Part shown: positions 1 through 9,324 of the stretch, in pieces
Numbering within the stretch: the stretch's first letter is position 1
Layout: every line of letters starts with the position of its first letter
NCBI RefSeq assembly: GCF_023221595.1
Contig: NZ_CP096563.1
Location: forward strand, 3,268,501-3,332,500
DNA length: 64,000 nucleotides
From: Rhodococcus qingshengii JCM 15477
GTDB taxonomy: Bacteria; Actinomycetota; Actinomycetes; Mycobacteriales; Mycobacteriaceae
Reading direction: 5' to 3'
The notes under the pieces: generated by a model
Told to the model about the DNA's origin: nothing
Database searches by the model: none
The model's input: only the letters and a program-made list of their open reading frames with translations
Program-made: the position numbers and the translations under genes

Positions 1-742
1 AGTTGAGGTGCAGCCGAAGCTGATGGGTCCGGCCGGTCCGTGGGAGCAACCTGTATCGCCCGAGCGTCCGGCCGGCCGAGTCGGTGATCACCTCGATCAG
101 TTCGATCGAGGTCTCACTGTTCGGCTCGCCCGCGATTTCGGTAGCCGTCATCTCGCCGTGAACTTTGTTGATGCGGCTGCGCACCGTGCGAGGGAAAGTC
201 AGTTCCGGATCGAAGCCCGCAATCGCCTCGTACTCCTTGACGATCCGCTGCTCGGCAAAAAGTTCCTGGTACGGCCGTCGTAGGTCCGGTGTCACGGTGA
301 ACACGATGACACCCGCCGTCATCCGGTCGAGGCGGTGAACTGGCGCAAGATCCGGAAGGTCCAGGTCACGACGCAGGCGCACGACTGCGCTTTCGACGAT
401 GTGCGCACCCCGTGGAATGGTCGCCAGGAAGTGCGGTTTGTCGATCACGAGAATCGAGTCGTCGCGGTACAAGATCTCGATCTCGTGCGGAACCGGAATC
501 TCGGGGGCCGGCTCGCGGTAGAAGTACACGAACCGGGTCGGCTGATAGGGCGTTCGGCTCGTGATCTTCCGCCCGTGCTCGTCGACGACGTCCCCGGCGC
601 TGACGAGGTCCGCCCACAGGTCCCGCTCCCCGGGATGCTCGCCGACCAGGTGCTCGAGGACGGTCCGCGCCGACGACTCCGCCGGCATCCGCAGCCGGTC
701 AGGTCCGAGACCGTTTCGGATCGGCAACGGAGCCTTGGGCAC
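1..742 (-). CDS. RluA-family pseudouridine synthase (C-terminus cut by window edge)
   Basis: Converts uridine to pseudouridine in rRNA or tRNA; the target cannot be told from sequence. Translating the reverse strand from a GTG at 742 gives 247 codons that run off the window. The catalytic RluA motif reads HRLDRMTAG, with the catalytic aspartate in HRLD, followed by a conserved RTHQLRLHL segment at the visible end. The first ~70 residues resemble a short S4-like N-terminal domain. The GTG lies 3 bases after the trhO stop, so it is the last gene of the metH-HAD-trhO run. A later ATG (near 694) is a possible alternative start. The family is certain; the substrate is not. Confidence 0.82.
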   Translation of the reverse strand, partial: MPKAPLPIRNGLGPDRLRMPAESSARTVLEHLVGEHPGERDLWADLVSAGDVVDEHGRKITSRTPYQPTRFVYFYREPAPEIPVPHEIEILYRDDSILVIDKPHFLATIPRGAHIVESAVVRLRRDLDLPDLAPVHRLDRMTAGVIVFTVTPDLRRPYQELFAEQRIVKEYEAIAGFDPELTFPRTVRSRINKVHGEMTATEIAGEPNSETSIELIEVITDSAGRTLGRYRLLPRTGRTHQLRLHLN

Positions 743-745
743 AGC

Positions 746-1606
746 TCAGTCCTGCTCGAGGTCTGGTGAACAACTCTCGCAGAGCAATTCGAGGGTTCGG
801 CCGTCGCCGTCGATCCGGTTGCGGTACCGCGGGGTCGGAGTACCACAATCGACACACACGCCGAGTGTCTTGGCTTCGGATGAGAACTCGATGTTCATCC
901 GCTTGTCGAACACGTACAGGGAACCGTCCCAGAGGCCGCGGTCGCCGAAAGTCTCGCCGTAACGGACGATTCCGCCGTCCAACTGATAGACCTCGTCGAA
1001 GCCACGTGAGCGCATCAGCGAAGACAACACCTCACAGCGCACTCCGCCGGTGCAGTACGTGACCACGGCTTTGCCCTTGAGATGGTCGTATTTGCCACTG
1101 TCGAGTTCGTTGACGAAATCCCGAGTGGTGGCGACGTCCGGAACTATCGCATCTCGGAAACGGCCGATCTCGGCTTCGAAGGCATTGCGCCCGTCGAAGA
1201 ACACGACGTCGTCACCGCGAGTGTCGACGAGTTCGTGTAGTTCCTTGGGCACCAGGTGAACTCCTCCGCCGACCACACCGTTCTCGTCGACTTTCAGCTC
1301 GTCGGGGGCACCGAACGTCACGATCTCCGAGCGTGCCTTGACACTCAGACGAGGGAAATCGTTCCCGAGGCCGTCCGACCACTTGATGTCAGCGGTACGG
1401 AAGGGTTCGTAACCACGCGTACCACGGACATATCGCTTGACATCCTCGATGTCTCCGCCGACCGTCGCGTTGATCCCGTGCGGCGAGACGATGATCCGGC
1501 CCGTCAGGTTGTTGGACTCGGCCAGGCTGTGCTGCCACAGCTTGATCGCTTCCGGGTCCGCCAACGGCGTGAACTGGTAGAAGAGAACAATTTTCGGAAT
1601 AGCCAC
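746..1606 (-). CDS. trhO: tRNA uridine(34) hydroxylase, rhodanese family (TrhO/UPF0176)
   Basis: Family members hydroxylate U34 of certain tRNAs (ho5U formation). The protein has 286 residues: an N-terminal ferredoxin-like region containing SPHGINATV (41-49), then a rhodanese domain whose active-site loop CTGGVRCE starts at Cys185. A C-terminal pair of CxxC motifs (Cys251/254 and Cys276/279) suggests a zinc site, as in the longer members. The start is GTG (1604-1606), 12 bases after the HAD phosphatase stop. It sits directly before a pseudouridine synthase, so two RNA-modification genes lie together. Family and residues are read directly; the tRNA substrate follows from the family. Confidence 0.9.
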   Translation of the reverse strand: MAIPKIVLFYQFTPLADPEAIKLWQHSLAESNNLTGRIIVSPHGINATVGGDIEDVKRYVRGTRGYEPFRTADIKWSDGLGNDFPRLSVKARSEIVTFGAPDELKVDENGVVGGGVHLVPKELHELVDTRGDDVVFFDGRNAFEAEIGRFRDAIVPDVATTRDFVNELDSGKYDHLKGKAVVTYCTGGVRCEVLSSLMRSRGFDEVYQLDGGIVRYGETFGDRGLWDGSLYVFDKRMNIEFSSEAKTLGVCVDCGTPTPRYRNRIDGDGRTLELLCESCSPDLEQD

Positions 1607-1618
1607 AGCAAATCCAGC

Positions 1619-2317
1619 CTAACGTGCCGCGCTCGAGTGAACGTCGTGAAGATCGTGAATGGACAAGTCCAACAGGGACTCTCGAAACACGCGTCCAGGG
1701 CCGGCGGGGACGTCGACCTCACACGGAACGACGAGCACCGCGCAACCCGCAGCGCTGGCCGACGCCGTGCCGGTCGGCGAGTCCTCGATCGCGAGGCACT
1801 GCGCCGGCTCGAGTCCGAGCAGATGCGCGCCGCGCAGGTACGGATCCGCTGCCGGTTTCCCGTTGGGGACCTCGTCGCCACACACCGAATGGTCGAAGAA
1901 CTCACGGCCGAGCATGCCGAGTGCCCGATCGACCAGAACTCGCTCGGTGTTGGTGACCAGTGCAGAACGCAGACCACCGTCACGCACGGTCGACAGTGCG
2001 TCGCGAGCACCCGGCCGCCAGGTCACGCCGTCCTCGAAAAGATCGCCGACGCGGGTGTACATCCAGTCCTTCGCCTCGGCGATGGCATCGGGATGCTTCT
2101 CCAGGCCGAGAGCGTCGAACACCGTCGCAAGGGCGAAGGGGCTCGACGCACCGATGACGGCAACGCGTGTCGCTTCCGTCATCGGTCCGCCCAGGCGTAG
2201 GGACAGCTCACGAAGCGCGATGTCCCACAGCTTCTCCGAATCGAGCAGGGTGCCGTCCATGTCCCACAGGACACCACCGAGCGTTGATTCGGATACTTCG
2301 GTCAACAACTCAGACAT
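1619..2317 (-). CDS. HAD-superfamily phosphatase, beta-phosphoglucomutase-like
   Basis: A cytosolic phosphatase or phosphomutase of HAD subfamily I, 232 residues. Visible motifs are DMDGTL (nucleophile Asp and acid/base Asp), the TNT of motif II, the lysine in NGKPAAD, and EDSPTG (motif IV, Mg binding). The start is the ATG at 2315-2317, which overlaps the 3' end of metH by 8 bases, so the two are translationally coupled. The open frame extends much further upstream inside metH, but those residues look nothing like a HAD protein. The gene next to metH in related actinobacteria is commonly of this type. The substrate is unknown. Confidence 0.85.
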   Translation of the reverse strand: MSELLTEVSESTLGGVLWDMDGTLLDSEKLWDIALRELSLRLGGPMTEATRVAVIGASSPFALATVFDALGLEKHPDAIAEAKDWMYTRVGDLFEDGVTWRPGARDALSTVRDGGLRSALVTNTERVLVDRALGMLGREFFDHSVCGDEVPNGKPAADPYLRGAHLLGLEPAQCLAIEDSPTGTASASAAGCAVLVVPCEVDVPAGPGRVFRESLLDLSIHDLHDVHSSAAR

Positions 2318-5300
2318 TGAAATACTTTGCTTCCGGGTGGTGCAGGACAAAAGCGTCCGTGGACTGCTCGGGATGCAGCTGCAGCTCCTCGGACAATTCG
2401 ACGCCGATTCGTTCGGGTTCGAGCAACGCAACCAACTTGGCTCGATCCTCGAGATCCGGGCACGCGCCGTATCCGAACGAATAACGAGCGCCGCGGTACT
2501 CGAGATCGAAGTAACCGGCAACCTCGGTGGGATCCTGCTCCGCGACGGTGTGACCCTCGGGAAGCACTAGCTCTTCACGGACGCGTCGATGCCAGTACTC
2601 GGCCAGAGACTCCGTGAGCTGGACACCGATTCCGTGAACCTCGAGGTAATCGCGGTACGAGTTCGATGCGAACAACTCGTTGGCGAAGTCCGCGATCGGC
2701 TGACCCATCGTCACCAACTGGAACGGGAGTACGTCGACCTGCCCGGTGGCCTCGGCGTCCTTGCGCGAGCGAACGAAGTCCGCGATGCACAGGAAGCGGT
2801 CGCGGTGCTGGCGCGGGTAGGTGAATCGGAACCTTTCGGGTGCATCCGGTTTCGGCTCGGTGAGCACGATGACGTCGTCGCCCTCCGAGATCGCCGGGAA
2901 GTACCCGTACACGACCGCGGCATGCGCGAGGATGCCCTCGGACGTCAGCCGATCGAGCCAGTACCGAAGTCGCGGACGGCCTTCCGACTCGACCAGTTCC
3001 TCGTACGTCGGACCATCGCCCTTGCGCTGACCGCGAAGGCCCCACTGGCCGAGGAAAAGAGCGCGCTCGTCGAGCAGCCCCGAGTACTCGGACAGCGAGA
3101 TTCCCTTGACGATGCGCGAGCCCCAGAAGGGAGGTGTCGGCACCGCGATGTCGGTTGCGACATCGGAACGCTCCGGCAGGACCACGGGAACCGCTGCAGC
3201 CTTACGCTTTTCGGCGATGCGCTTGGAACGCTCGTGACGTGCCTTACGCTCGGCAGCCTTCTCGCGAGCAGCGATGGCCTCCGGGCTGTCCGGCGCCGGG
3301 CCGCCACCACGCTTGGTCGTCATGATCTGGTCCATCAAGTTCAGACCCTCGAAGGCGTCGCGGGCATAGCTGACGTCGCCCTCGTACACCTCCTGCAGGT
3401 CGTTCTCGACGTAGGAGCGCGTGAGCGCCGCACCACCGAGCAGAACCGGGAACTTCTCGGCGACTCCGCGTGCGTTGAGTTCCTGGAGGTTTTCCTTCAT
3501 CACGACAGTGGACTTCACGAGCAGTCCGGACATGCCGATCACGTCGGCTTTCTTGTCCAACGCGACGTCGAGGATGGTCGCGATCGGCTGCTTGATACCG
3601 ATGTTGACGACCTCGTAGCCGTTGTTGCTCAAGATGATGTCGACCAGGTTCTTGCCGATGTCGTGAACGTCGCCCTTGACGGTCGCGATCACGATGCGAC
3701 CCTTGCCGTCCTCGTCGCTCGCTTCCATGTGCGGTTCGAGGAATGCCACGGCAGCCTTCATGACCTCGGCCGACTGCAACACGAACGGCAACTGCATCTG
3801 TCCGGAGCCGAACAGCTCGCCGACGGTCTTCATGCCCGAGAGCAAGGTCTCGTTGATGATGGCCAGCGGAGGCTTGATCGTCATCGCCTCGGTGAGGTCG
3901 TCGTCGAGGCCGTTGCGCTCGCCGTCGACGATGCGGCGTTCGAGCCGGTCGAACAACGGAAGTCCCGCCAGTTCCTGCGCACGGGACTCGCGCGCCGACG
4001 CAGCCGAGACACCCTCGAACAGAGCCATCAGCTTCTGCAGCGGGTCGTACCCCTCGCTACGACGGTCGTAGACGAGGTCGAGTGCGGTTTCACGCTGCTC
4101 GTCAGGAATTCGGGCCATCGGCAGAATCTTGGACGCATGAACGATCGCCGTGTCCAGACCTGCCTCGGTGCACTCGTGCAGGAACACCGAGTTGAGGACC
4201 TGCCGTGCGGCCGGGTTCAAACCGAACGAGATGTTCGAGATACCTAGGGTGAAGTGCAGTTCCGGGTACGCAGCCTTGAGCTGACGGATCGCTTCGATGG
4301 TCTCGATGCCGTCGCGTCGTACCTCTTCCTGACCGGTCGAGATGGGGAAGGTCAAGGCGTCGACGATGATGTCGGACTCGGCGAGTCCCCAGTTTCCCTT
4401 GATGTCCTCGATCAGACGCTTGGCGATGGCGACCTTCGTCTCGGCGGTGCGAGCCTGGCCCTCTTCGTCGATGGTCAGGGCGACGACCGCCGCGCCGTGC
4501 TCCTTGACCAGAGTCATGATCTTGTGGAAACGCGATTCGGGGCCGGCGCCGTCTTCGTAGTTGACGGAGTTGACGGCGCAGCGGCCACCGAGGTGCTCGA
4601 GGCCGGCCTGCAGCACGGCAGGCTCGGTGGAGTCGAGCATGATCGGCAGCGTCGAGGACGTCGCCAGGCGGCTGGCAAGTTCCGACATGTCGGCGGCACC
4701 GTCGCGGCCCACGTAGTCGACGTTGAGGTCGAGCATGTGTGCGCCGTCGCGGGTCTGATCCTTGGCGATGTCCAGGCACTTCTGGTAGTCCGCGGAGAGC
4801 ATCGCCTCGCGGAAAGCCTTGGAGCCGTTGGAGTTCGTGCGTTCGCCGATCATCAGGATGCTGGCGTCCTGCTCGAACGGCACCGCCGAGTACAGCGAAG
4901 AGGTGCTCGGCTCGTGGATCGGCGTGCGCTGGGCCTTCTCGACCTGACGAACCGCGTCGGCGACCGCGCTGATGTGCTCGGGCGTCGTACCGCAGCAGCC
5001 ACCGACGAGGCCGAGTCCGAACTCGGAGACGAAACCACTGAGGGCTTCGGCCAATTCGTCGGCAGTCAGCGGATACTCGGCACCCTTGGGGCCGAGCTGC
5101 GGCAGGCCGGCATTGGGCATGACCGACACCGGCAGCGTGGAGTACTTGGACAGATGACGGAGATGTTCACTCATCTCGGCCGGCCCGGTGGCACAGTTCA
5201 GACCGATCATGTCGATACCGAGTGGCTCGAGTGCCGTCAGCGCCGCACCGATCTCACTGCCCAGGAGCATCGTTCCGGTTGTCTCGACCGTCACGTGCGT

Positions 5301-5879
5301 GATGATCGGCAACCGCAGTCCGAGTTGCTCCATCGCACGCTGGCTGCCGAGGATTGCAGCTTTCACCTGAAGCAGGTCCTGGCAGGTTTCGACGAGGATG
5401 GCGTCGGCGCCACCGTCGATCATGCCGAGCGCAGCTTCGGTGTACGCGTCACGCAGGACTGCGTACGGTGCGTGTCCCAGGCTGGGGAGCTTGGTTCCCG
5501 GTCCCATCGAGCCGAGTACGAATCGGGCCATGCCGTCGCGGCCTGGTCCCATCTCGTCCGCTACTTCACGGGCGAGAGCAGTGCCTTTTTCCGCGAGTTC
5601 GCGGATCCGGTGAGAGATGTCGTAGTCGGCGAGGTTGGGCAGGTTGCAACCGAAGGTGTTGGTCTCGACGGCATCGGCACCAGCGGCGAAGTACGCACGG
5701 TGGATGTCTTTGAGCACGTCGGGACGGGTGTCGTTGAGGATCTCATTGCACCCCTCGAGGCCGAGGAAGTCGTCCAGGGTGAGGTCCGCGGCCTGCAACA
5801 TGGTGCCCATCGCTCCGTCGCCGATGACAACGCGCTGTTTCAGCGCATCAAGCAGGGCAGAGTTAAATGGGGCAGACAT
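2310..5879 (-). CDS. metH: Cobalamin-dependent methionine synthase
   Basis: Transfers a methyl group from 5-methyltetrahydrofolate to homocysteine through methylcobalamin. It is full length (1189 residues) with all modules: an N-terminal homocysteine domain with zinc cysteines in ETNTFGCN (~72-79) and GGCCGTTPE (~293); a pterin-binding domain (IGERTNSNG, then LDLNVDYVG); a cobalamin domain with the lower-axial histidine motif DVHDIGKN (~735); and an AdoMet activation domain near the end (GYGACPDLEDR). The start is ATG, with only 51 bases before the divergent PAC2 gene, so there is no room for a cobalamin riboswitch. It leads the HAD-trhO-RluA run. Confidence 0.97.
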   Translation of the reverse strand: MSAPFNSALLDALKQRVVIGDGAMGTMLQAADLTLDDFLGLEGCNEILNDTRPDVLKDIHRAYFAAGADAVETNTFGCNLPNLADYDISHRIRELAEKGTALAREVADEMGPGRDGMARFVLGSMGPGTKLPSLGHAPYAVLRDAYTEAALGMIDGGADAILVETCQDLLQVKAAILGSQRAMEQLGLRLPIITHVTVETTGTMLLGSEIGAALTALEPLGIDMIGLNCATGPAEMSEHLRHLSKYSTLPVSVMPNAGLPQLGPKGAEYPLTADELAEALSGFVSEFGLGLVGGCCGTTPEHISAVADAVRQVEKAQRTPIHEPSTSSLYSAVPFEQDASILMIGERTNSNGSKAFREAMLSADYQKCLDIAKDQTRDGAHMLDLNVDYVGRDGAADMSELASRLATSSTLPIMLDSTEPAVLQAGLEHLGGRCAVNSVNYEDGAGPESRFHKIMTLVKEHGAAVVALTIDEEGQARTAETKVAIAKRLIEDIKGNWGLAESDIIVDALTFPISTGQEEVRRDGIETIEAIRQLKAAYPELHFTLGISNISFGLNPAARQVLNSVFLHECTEAGLDTAIVHASKILPMARIPDEQRETALDLVYDRRSEGYDPLQKLMALFEGVSAASARESRAQELAGLPLFDRLERRIVDGERNGLDDDLTEAMTIKPPLAIINETLLSGMKTVGELFGSGQMQLPFVLQSAEVMKAAVAFLEPHMEASDEDGKGRIVIATVKGDVHDIGKNLVDIILSNNGYEVVNIGIKQPIATILDVALDKKADVIGMSGLLVKSTVVMKENLQELNARGVAEKFPVLLGGAALTRSYVENDLQEVYEGDVSYARDAFEGLNLMDQIMTTKRGGGPAPDSPEAIAAREKAAERKARHERSKRIAEKRKAAAVPVVLPERSDVATDIAVPTPPFWGSRIVKGISLSEYSGLLDERALFLGQWGLRGQRKGDGPTYEELVESEGRPRLRYWLDRLTSEGILAHAAVVYGYFPAISEGDDVIVLTEPKPDAPERFRFTYPRQHRDRFLCIADFVRSRKDAEATGQVDVLPFQLVTMGQPIADFANELFASNSYRDYLEVHGIGVQLTESLAEYWHRRVREELVLPEGHTVAEQDPTEVAGYFDLEYRGARYSFGYGACPDLEDRAKLVALLEPERIGVELSEELQLHPEQSTDAFVLHHPEAKYFNV

Positions 5880-5930
5880 GCCGTCCAGAGTAGTGGGCGC
5901 ACCGACAAGCTCTGGCCGTAGGCTGGGTGG

Positions 5931-6902
5931 GTGAGTCCAAGTGAGTTCCCCGTCACTCCCGACGGCCCGGTCGATTTCGATGATTCCGCGGCCTTCGAGA
6001 GCCCTGACGGCTTTGCCGTCGACAGCAGCGACCGCCTCGAGGGCGACATCCCTGTCCTACGTGATCCCATCCTCGTTGCAGCTTTCGAGGGCTGGAACGA
6101 CGCCGGTGACGCAGCCAGCGGTGCGGTCGAACATCTCGAGCTGATCTGGGATGCCCAGCCGCTCGCCGAACTCGATTCAGAGGACTACTACGACTATCAG
6201 GTCAACCGCCCCACAGTCCGGCAGGTCGACGGTGTCACTCGCGAAATCGTTTGGCCGGCAACACGTTTGTCGGTCTGTTCGCCTCCTGGCAGCGAGAGCG
6301 ACATCGTCCTGCTTCGCGGGATCGAGCCCAACATGCGGTGGCGCAGTTTCTGCGAGGATCTGCTCGAGCTGATCGACCAACTGAACGTCAAGACGGTCGT
6401 CATCCTCGGCGCCCTGCTCGCCGATACTCCGCACACCCGACCGGTCCCGGTGACGGGCACGGCCTACAGCAGTGAATCCGCCGCCCGATTCAACCTGGAA
6501 CAGACGCGGTACGAAGGCCCGACGGGCATCACCGGGGTTCTTCAGGACGAGTGCGTTCGTGCTGGTGTACCCGCTATTTCGTTCTGGGCGGCGGTTCCGC
6601 ACTACGTCTCGCAGCCACCCAACCCGAAGGCCACAGTGGCCCTCCTTCAACGAGTCGAGGATGTTCTCGACATCGAGGTCCCACTCGGGGAGCTCCCGGC
6701 TCAGTCGGAGGATTGGGAGGAAGCGGTCAACGAAATGACCGCGGACGATGAGGAAATCGGCGAATACGTGCGCACCCTGGAAGAACGGGGAGACGCCGAG
6801 ACCGACATCAGCGAAGCAATCTCCAAGATCGACGGCGATGCCATCGCCGCGGAATTCGAGCGCTACCTCAGACGGCGAGGCCCCGGCAGCTTCGGACTGT
6901 GA
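5931..6902 (+). CDS. PAC2 family protein (proteasome assembly chaperone-like)
   Basis: A 323-residue PAC2-domain protein; in actinobacteria the family sits near metH (Rv2125 in M. tuberculosis, from memory) and its role is not settled. The core contains VLRDPILVAAFEGWNDAGDA near residue 45, then LRGIEPNMRW and VVILGALLADTPHTRPV, typical of the family. The C-terminal ~70 residues are strongly acidic and probably helical. The start is GTG at 5931, divergent from metH across 51 bases, so the two share a promoter region. The last four bases overlap the next gene's GTG start. The function beyond the fold is unknown. Confidence 0.8.
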   Translation: MSPSEFPVTPDGPVDFDDSAAFESPDGFAVDSSDRLEGDIPVLRDPILVAAFEGWNDAGDAASGAVEHLELIWDAQPLAELDSEDYYDYQVNRPTVRQVDGVTREIVWPATRLSVCSPPGSESDIVLLRGIEPNMRWRSFCEDLLELIDQLNVKTVVILGALLADTPHTRPVPVTGTAYSSESAARFNLEQTRYEGPTGITGVLQDECVRAGVPAISFWAAVPHYVSQPPNPKATVALLQRVEDVLDIEVPLGELPAQSEDWEEAVNEMTADDEEIGEYVRTLEERGDAETDISEAISKIDGDAIAAEFERYLRRRGPGSFGL

Positions 6903-8059
6903 GCAAGAACACTCCAGAAGAAGGCGGAAGTACACAGCGCCCACTGCGCCTCCGGCTTCAGCTGATCGCGCTGTACGCCGGCGGGTTCCTCGGCCCGTTC
7001 GGCGGCGGCGTGGTTGCTTCGATCCTTCCCGAGATCGGTGACGATCTAGGGGTCGGTCCGTCGGCGGCCGCCTCTTCCCTCACCGCGTACCTGCTCCCCT
7101 TCGCCGCTCTGATGTTGGTGTCGGGGACACTCGGGACGCGGTGGGGCAAGGTTCGGACGGTGCGCATCGCTTACGGCGTCTACGTCCTCGCGTCGTTGGC
7201 ATGCTTCCTCGCCCCGACACTCGAGATCTTCCTTGCCGCCCGGGTACTGCAGGGCTCCGCGAACGCATTCACCACGCCGCTACTGCTTGCCTCGTTGGCG
7301 GCCGCAACACCGCAGGCACGGCTGGGTCGAGCCCTCGGAGCCTTCGGCGCTTTCCAGGCCGCAGGGCAGTCGTCGGCTCCGTTGATCGGCGGACTGGCGG
7401 CCGAATTCGACTGGCGTCTGGCCTTTCTCGTCATCGCAGTGGTCGCGGGCATTCTGGGAGCCGTCGGACTTCCGAAGTCCGAAGCACCGGCAGCGACCAC
7501 TCCCGCCCGTCTCCGCGATGCATTACGCCCCGAAGTGCTCCGCATCGGTATCGCTGCATTGCTCGGCTGGGGCGCCCTCGGTGGACTGAGCTTCCTGCTC
7601 GCCTTCCGCTTCGAAGACGAGTTCGGGCTGTCCCCCACCGTCCGCGGCCTACTGCTCACCGTCTTCGGCGTGGCCGGCATCCTCTCGGCCCGGCGCATCG
7701 GAATCCTCATCGATCGCATCGGCGCACGCTCCTCCGTGATGATCGGCGCCCTGGGCGGAGCAGTTCTGGTCTCCGTCGTCGGCCTTGCCGGCTTGGTGCC
7801 GGTGATCGCGATCGCATGGTTTGTCGCAGGCGTCGCGAGCCAGTTCGTGCTGGTCGGCGTCAACGCGGCGGTCCTCGGATCCGCGGGGCCGAACCGTGGC
7901 GGCGCCGTGTCCGTCGTCCAAGCGATGCGCTTCGGCGGCGCCGCTCTTGCTCCCCTGGCCCTGACACCGATTTACGACTCTTCGCCTGCCGCGAGCTTCC
8001 CGATCCCCGCACTACTGCTCGCCGTCGTCGCTCCCCTGATCATGCCGAAGCAACGCTGA
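6899..8059 (+). CDS. MFS transporter, 12-helix type
   Basis: An inner-membrane major facilitator of 386 residues with about 12 hydrophobic segments. The first (LIALYAGGFLGPFGGGV) is followed by GTRWGKVRTVRIAY, matching the loop 2-3 MFS signature region. The substrate cannot be read from sequence; members with this look are usually drug or metabolite exporters. The start is GTG at 6899 inside the PAC2 stop (GTGA overlap), so the two are coupled. It ends 146 bases before the AbiEi/Jet cassette on the same strand. Nothing suggests it belongs to that cassette. Confidence 0.82.
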   Translation: MSKNTPEEGGSTQRPLRLRLQLIALYAGGFLGPFGGGVVASILPEIGDDLGVGPSAAASSLTAYLLPFAALMLVSGTLGTRWGKVRTVRIAYGVYVLASLACFLAPTLEIFLAARVLQGSANAFTTPLLLASLAAATPQARLGRALGAFGAFQAAGQSSAPLIGGLAAEFDWRLAFLVIAVVAGILGAVGLPKSEAPAATTPARLRDALRPEVLRIGIAALLGWGALGGLSFLLAFRFEDEFGLSPTVRGLLLTVFGVAGILSARRIGILIDRIGARSSVMIGALGGAVLVSVVGLAGLVPVIAIAWFVAGVASQFVLVGVNAAVLGSAGPNRGGAVSVVQAMRFGGAALAPLALTPIYDSSPAASFPIPALLLAVVAPLIMPKQR

Positions 8060-8179
8060 TCGGTCTCGGCAATTTCGAATTTGAAGTTGTGGAGGTAGTG
8101 AGTTTCTCGGCGAAAGCGACCACCGTTGTCGCGAGGCTGTCAGGGCGAACATTATTCGGAAAATCCTATGTTTCCGTCG

Positions 8180-8205
8180 TTGACAGATATTGATACCATT
8201 GGAAC
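8180..8205 (+). promoter_or_regulatory. Possible promoter or operator ahead of the AbiEi-Jet operon
   Basis: The 146-base gap 8060-8205 is AT-richer than its surroundings. TTGACA occurs at 8180-8185 and TACCAT at 8194-8199, six bases before the ATG at 8206. The TACCAT spacing suits the -10 box of a leaderless transcript, but the TTGACA lies too close to be its -35. The two half-similar words TTGACAGA and TTGATACC could instead be an operator. This is a weak call from spacing only. Confidence 0.28.
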
Positions 8206-9291
8206 ATGAGCGAATCTGAGTCGGAACCGGAACGGCCGATCGACATTTTTCGGCGATCGGTTGCCGTCATCGAAGAAAATTTGCCTCCTACCTGGTCTTT
8301 GTCGACACAGCGCTCCCCCGACCTGTCCGAGGCGCCACTCCGACTCGACCTCCGCTCCCCTGACGGCGCGGTGGCCAAATTCGGCGTCTACGCCGCTCAC
8401 GGTGTCCTGAGCAGCGACGTTCCCGGTATCGCCGATCGCTTCCCCACCGGTCAACCCGGCTTCGTGTGCGCAAAATATCTGTCCGAGCCGGTCCGCCGGC
8501 AGCTCGATTCCCACGCGATCTCGTACGCAGACGCCACGGGCAACGTGTCGTTGACCGCTGATCGACCCGCCGTCTGGGTGCGTGGACGCGGAGCCGACGC
8601 CGATCCGTGGCGGGGGCCCGGACGTCCTTCCGGACAGCTGACGGGTGATCCGTCAGCTCGCGTCGTGCGTGCGCTTGCCGATTTCGCGGCGCCACTGGCG
8701 ATCACTGCCTTGGTGCGCCTGGCCGGTGCATCGACGGGAGCAACCTACCGGGTGGTTCAGACACTGTCGGATCGCGAACTGGTCACCCGGCTCCCCCGCG
8801 GTGGGATCGGTGACGTCCGCTGGCCGAAGATGCTTCGTGAATGGGCGGCTGAGGCCGGGGCCAAAGCGCCGACGCCTCACGGCTTTCACGCGCCGGACGG
8901 GTTGGAAGCACTCTTCGATCAACTGCGTCAGCTCAGCGGTCACATCTACGCCGGTACCGCCTCGGTGGCCGCCGCACCCTTTGCTCGGTACGCGCCCACT
9001 CGACGTGCCCACTTCCATGCCGACAACGTCGATCAGTTCGCCGACGCTCTCGGACTACGGCGGGTGGAATCCGGCGGTGACGTGTGGATCACCGCTCCCC
9101 TCTCACCGTCTGCCTTCGACCGATTGCTCACCCGCGACGGCATCCGCATCGTCGCCCCCAGCCAAGCGTTCGCCGATCTGCTGGTCGGCCCGGACTCCGA
9201 CGAGGCGGCGGCCGAGCACCTGCTCACATGGATGATCGAGAACGAATCGCAGTGGCGACGCGCCGCATCCCCTGCTACGGATCGCCCGTAG
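8206..9291 (+). CDS. AbiEi-like (type IV antitoxin-like) protein preceding jetA
   Basis: A 361-residue protein not clearly recognised by name. Residues ~1-130 resemble the nuclease-like N-terminal half of AbiEi-type regulators: LDLRSPDGAVAKFGVY, then AKYLSEPVRRQLDSHAISY and YADATGNVSL. The middle (~150-210) looks like a winged helix (FAAPLAITALVRLAGAS, then GATYRVVQTLSDRELV). The C-terminus carries the family-like APSQAFADLLVG and AAEHLLTWM. The start is ATG at 8206. It ends 33 bases before jetA, so it is probably the first gene of that operon. No AbiEii nucleotidyltransferase toxin lies beside it. It lacks any Toprim-like motif, so it is not JetD. The role, regulator or effector, is inferred only. 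Confidence 0.55.
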   Translation: MSESESEPERPIDIFRRSVAVIEENLPPTWSLSTQRSPDLSEAPLRLDLRSPDGAVAKFGVYAAHGVLSSDVPGIADRFPTGQPGFVCAKYLSEPVRRQLDSHAISYADATGNVSLTADRPAVWVRGRGADADPWRGPGRPSGQLTGDPSARVVRALADFAAPLAITALVRLAGASTGATYRVVQTLSDRELVTRLPRGGIGDVRWPKMLREWAAEAGAKAPTPHGFHAPDGLEALFDQLRQLSGHIYAGTASVAAAPFARYAPTRRAHFHADNVDQFADALGLRRVESGGDVWITAPLSPSAFDRLLTRDGIRIVAPSQAFADLLVGPDSDEAAAEHLLTWMIENESQWRRAASPATDRP

Positions 9292-9324
9292 GAAAAAGAG
9301 GGGGCGTCTCTCGCCTACCCTGTC

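Noticed and set aside
4254..5921. A 555-codon open frame antisense to metH
   Set aside because: Its codons mirror the metH reading frame in high-GC DNA, there is no recognisable domain, and metH is unmistakable on the other strand.
5880..5930. Cobalamin riboswitch before metH
   Set aside because: Only 51 bases separate metH from the divergent gene, too few for a cobalamin aptamer, and no B12-box sequence is seen.
8206..9291. The AbiEi-like gene as a diverged JetD
   Set aside because: There is no Toprim-like or other JetD feature and the C-terminus matches the AbiEi type; JetD would normally follow jetC.
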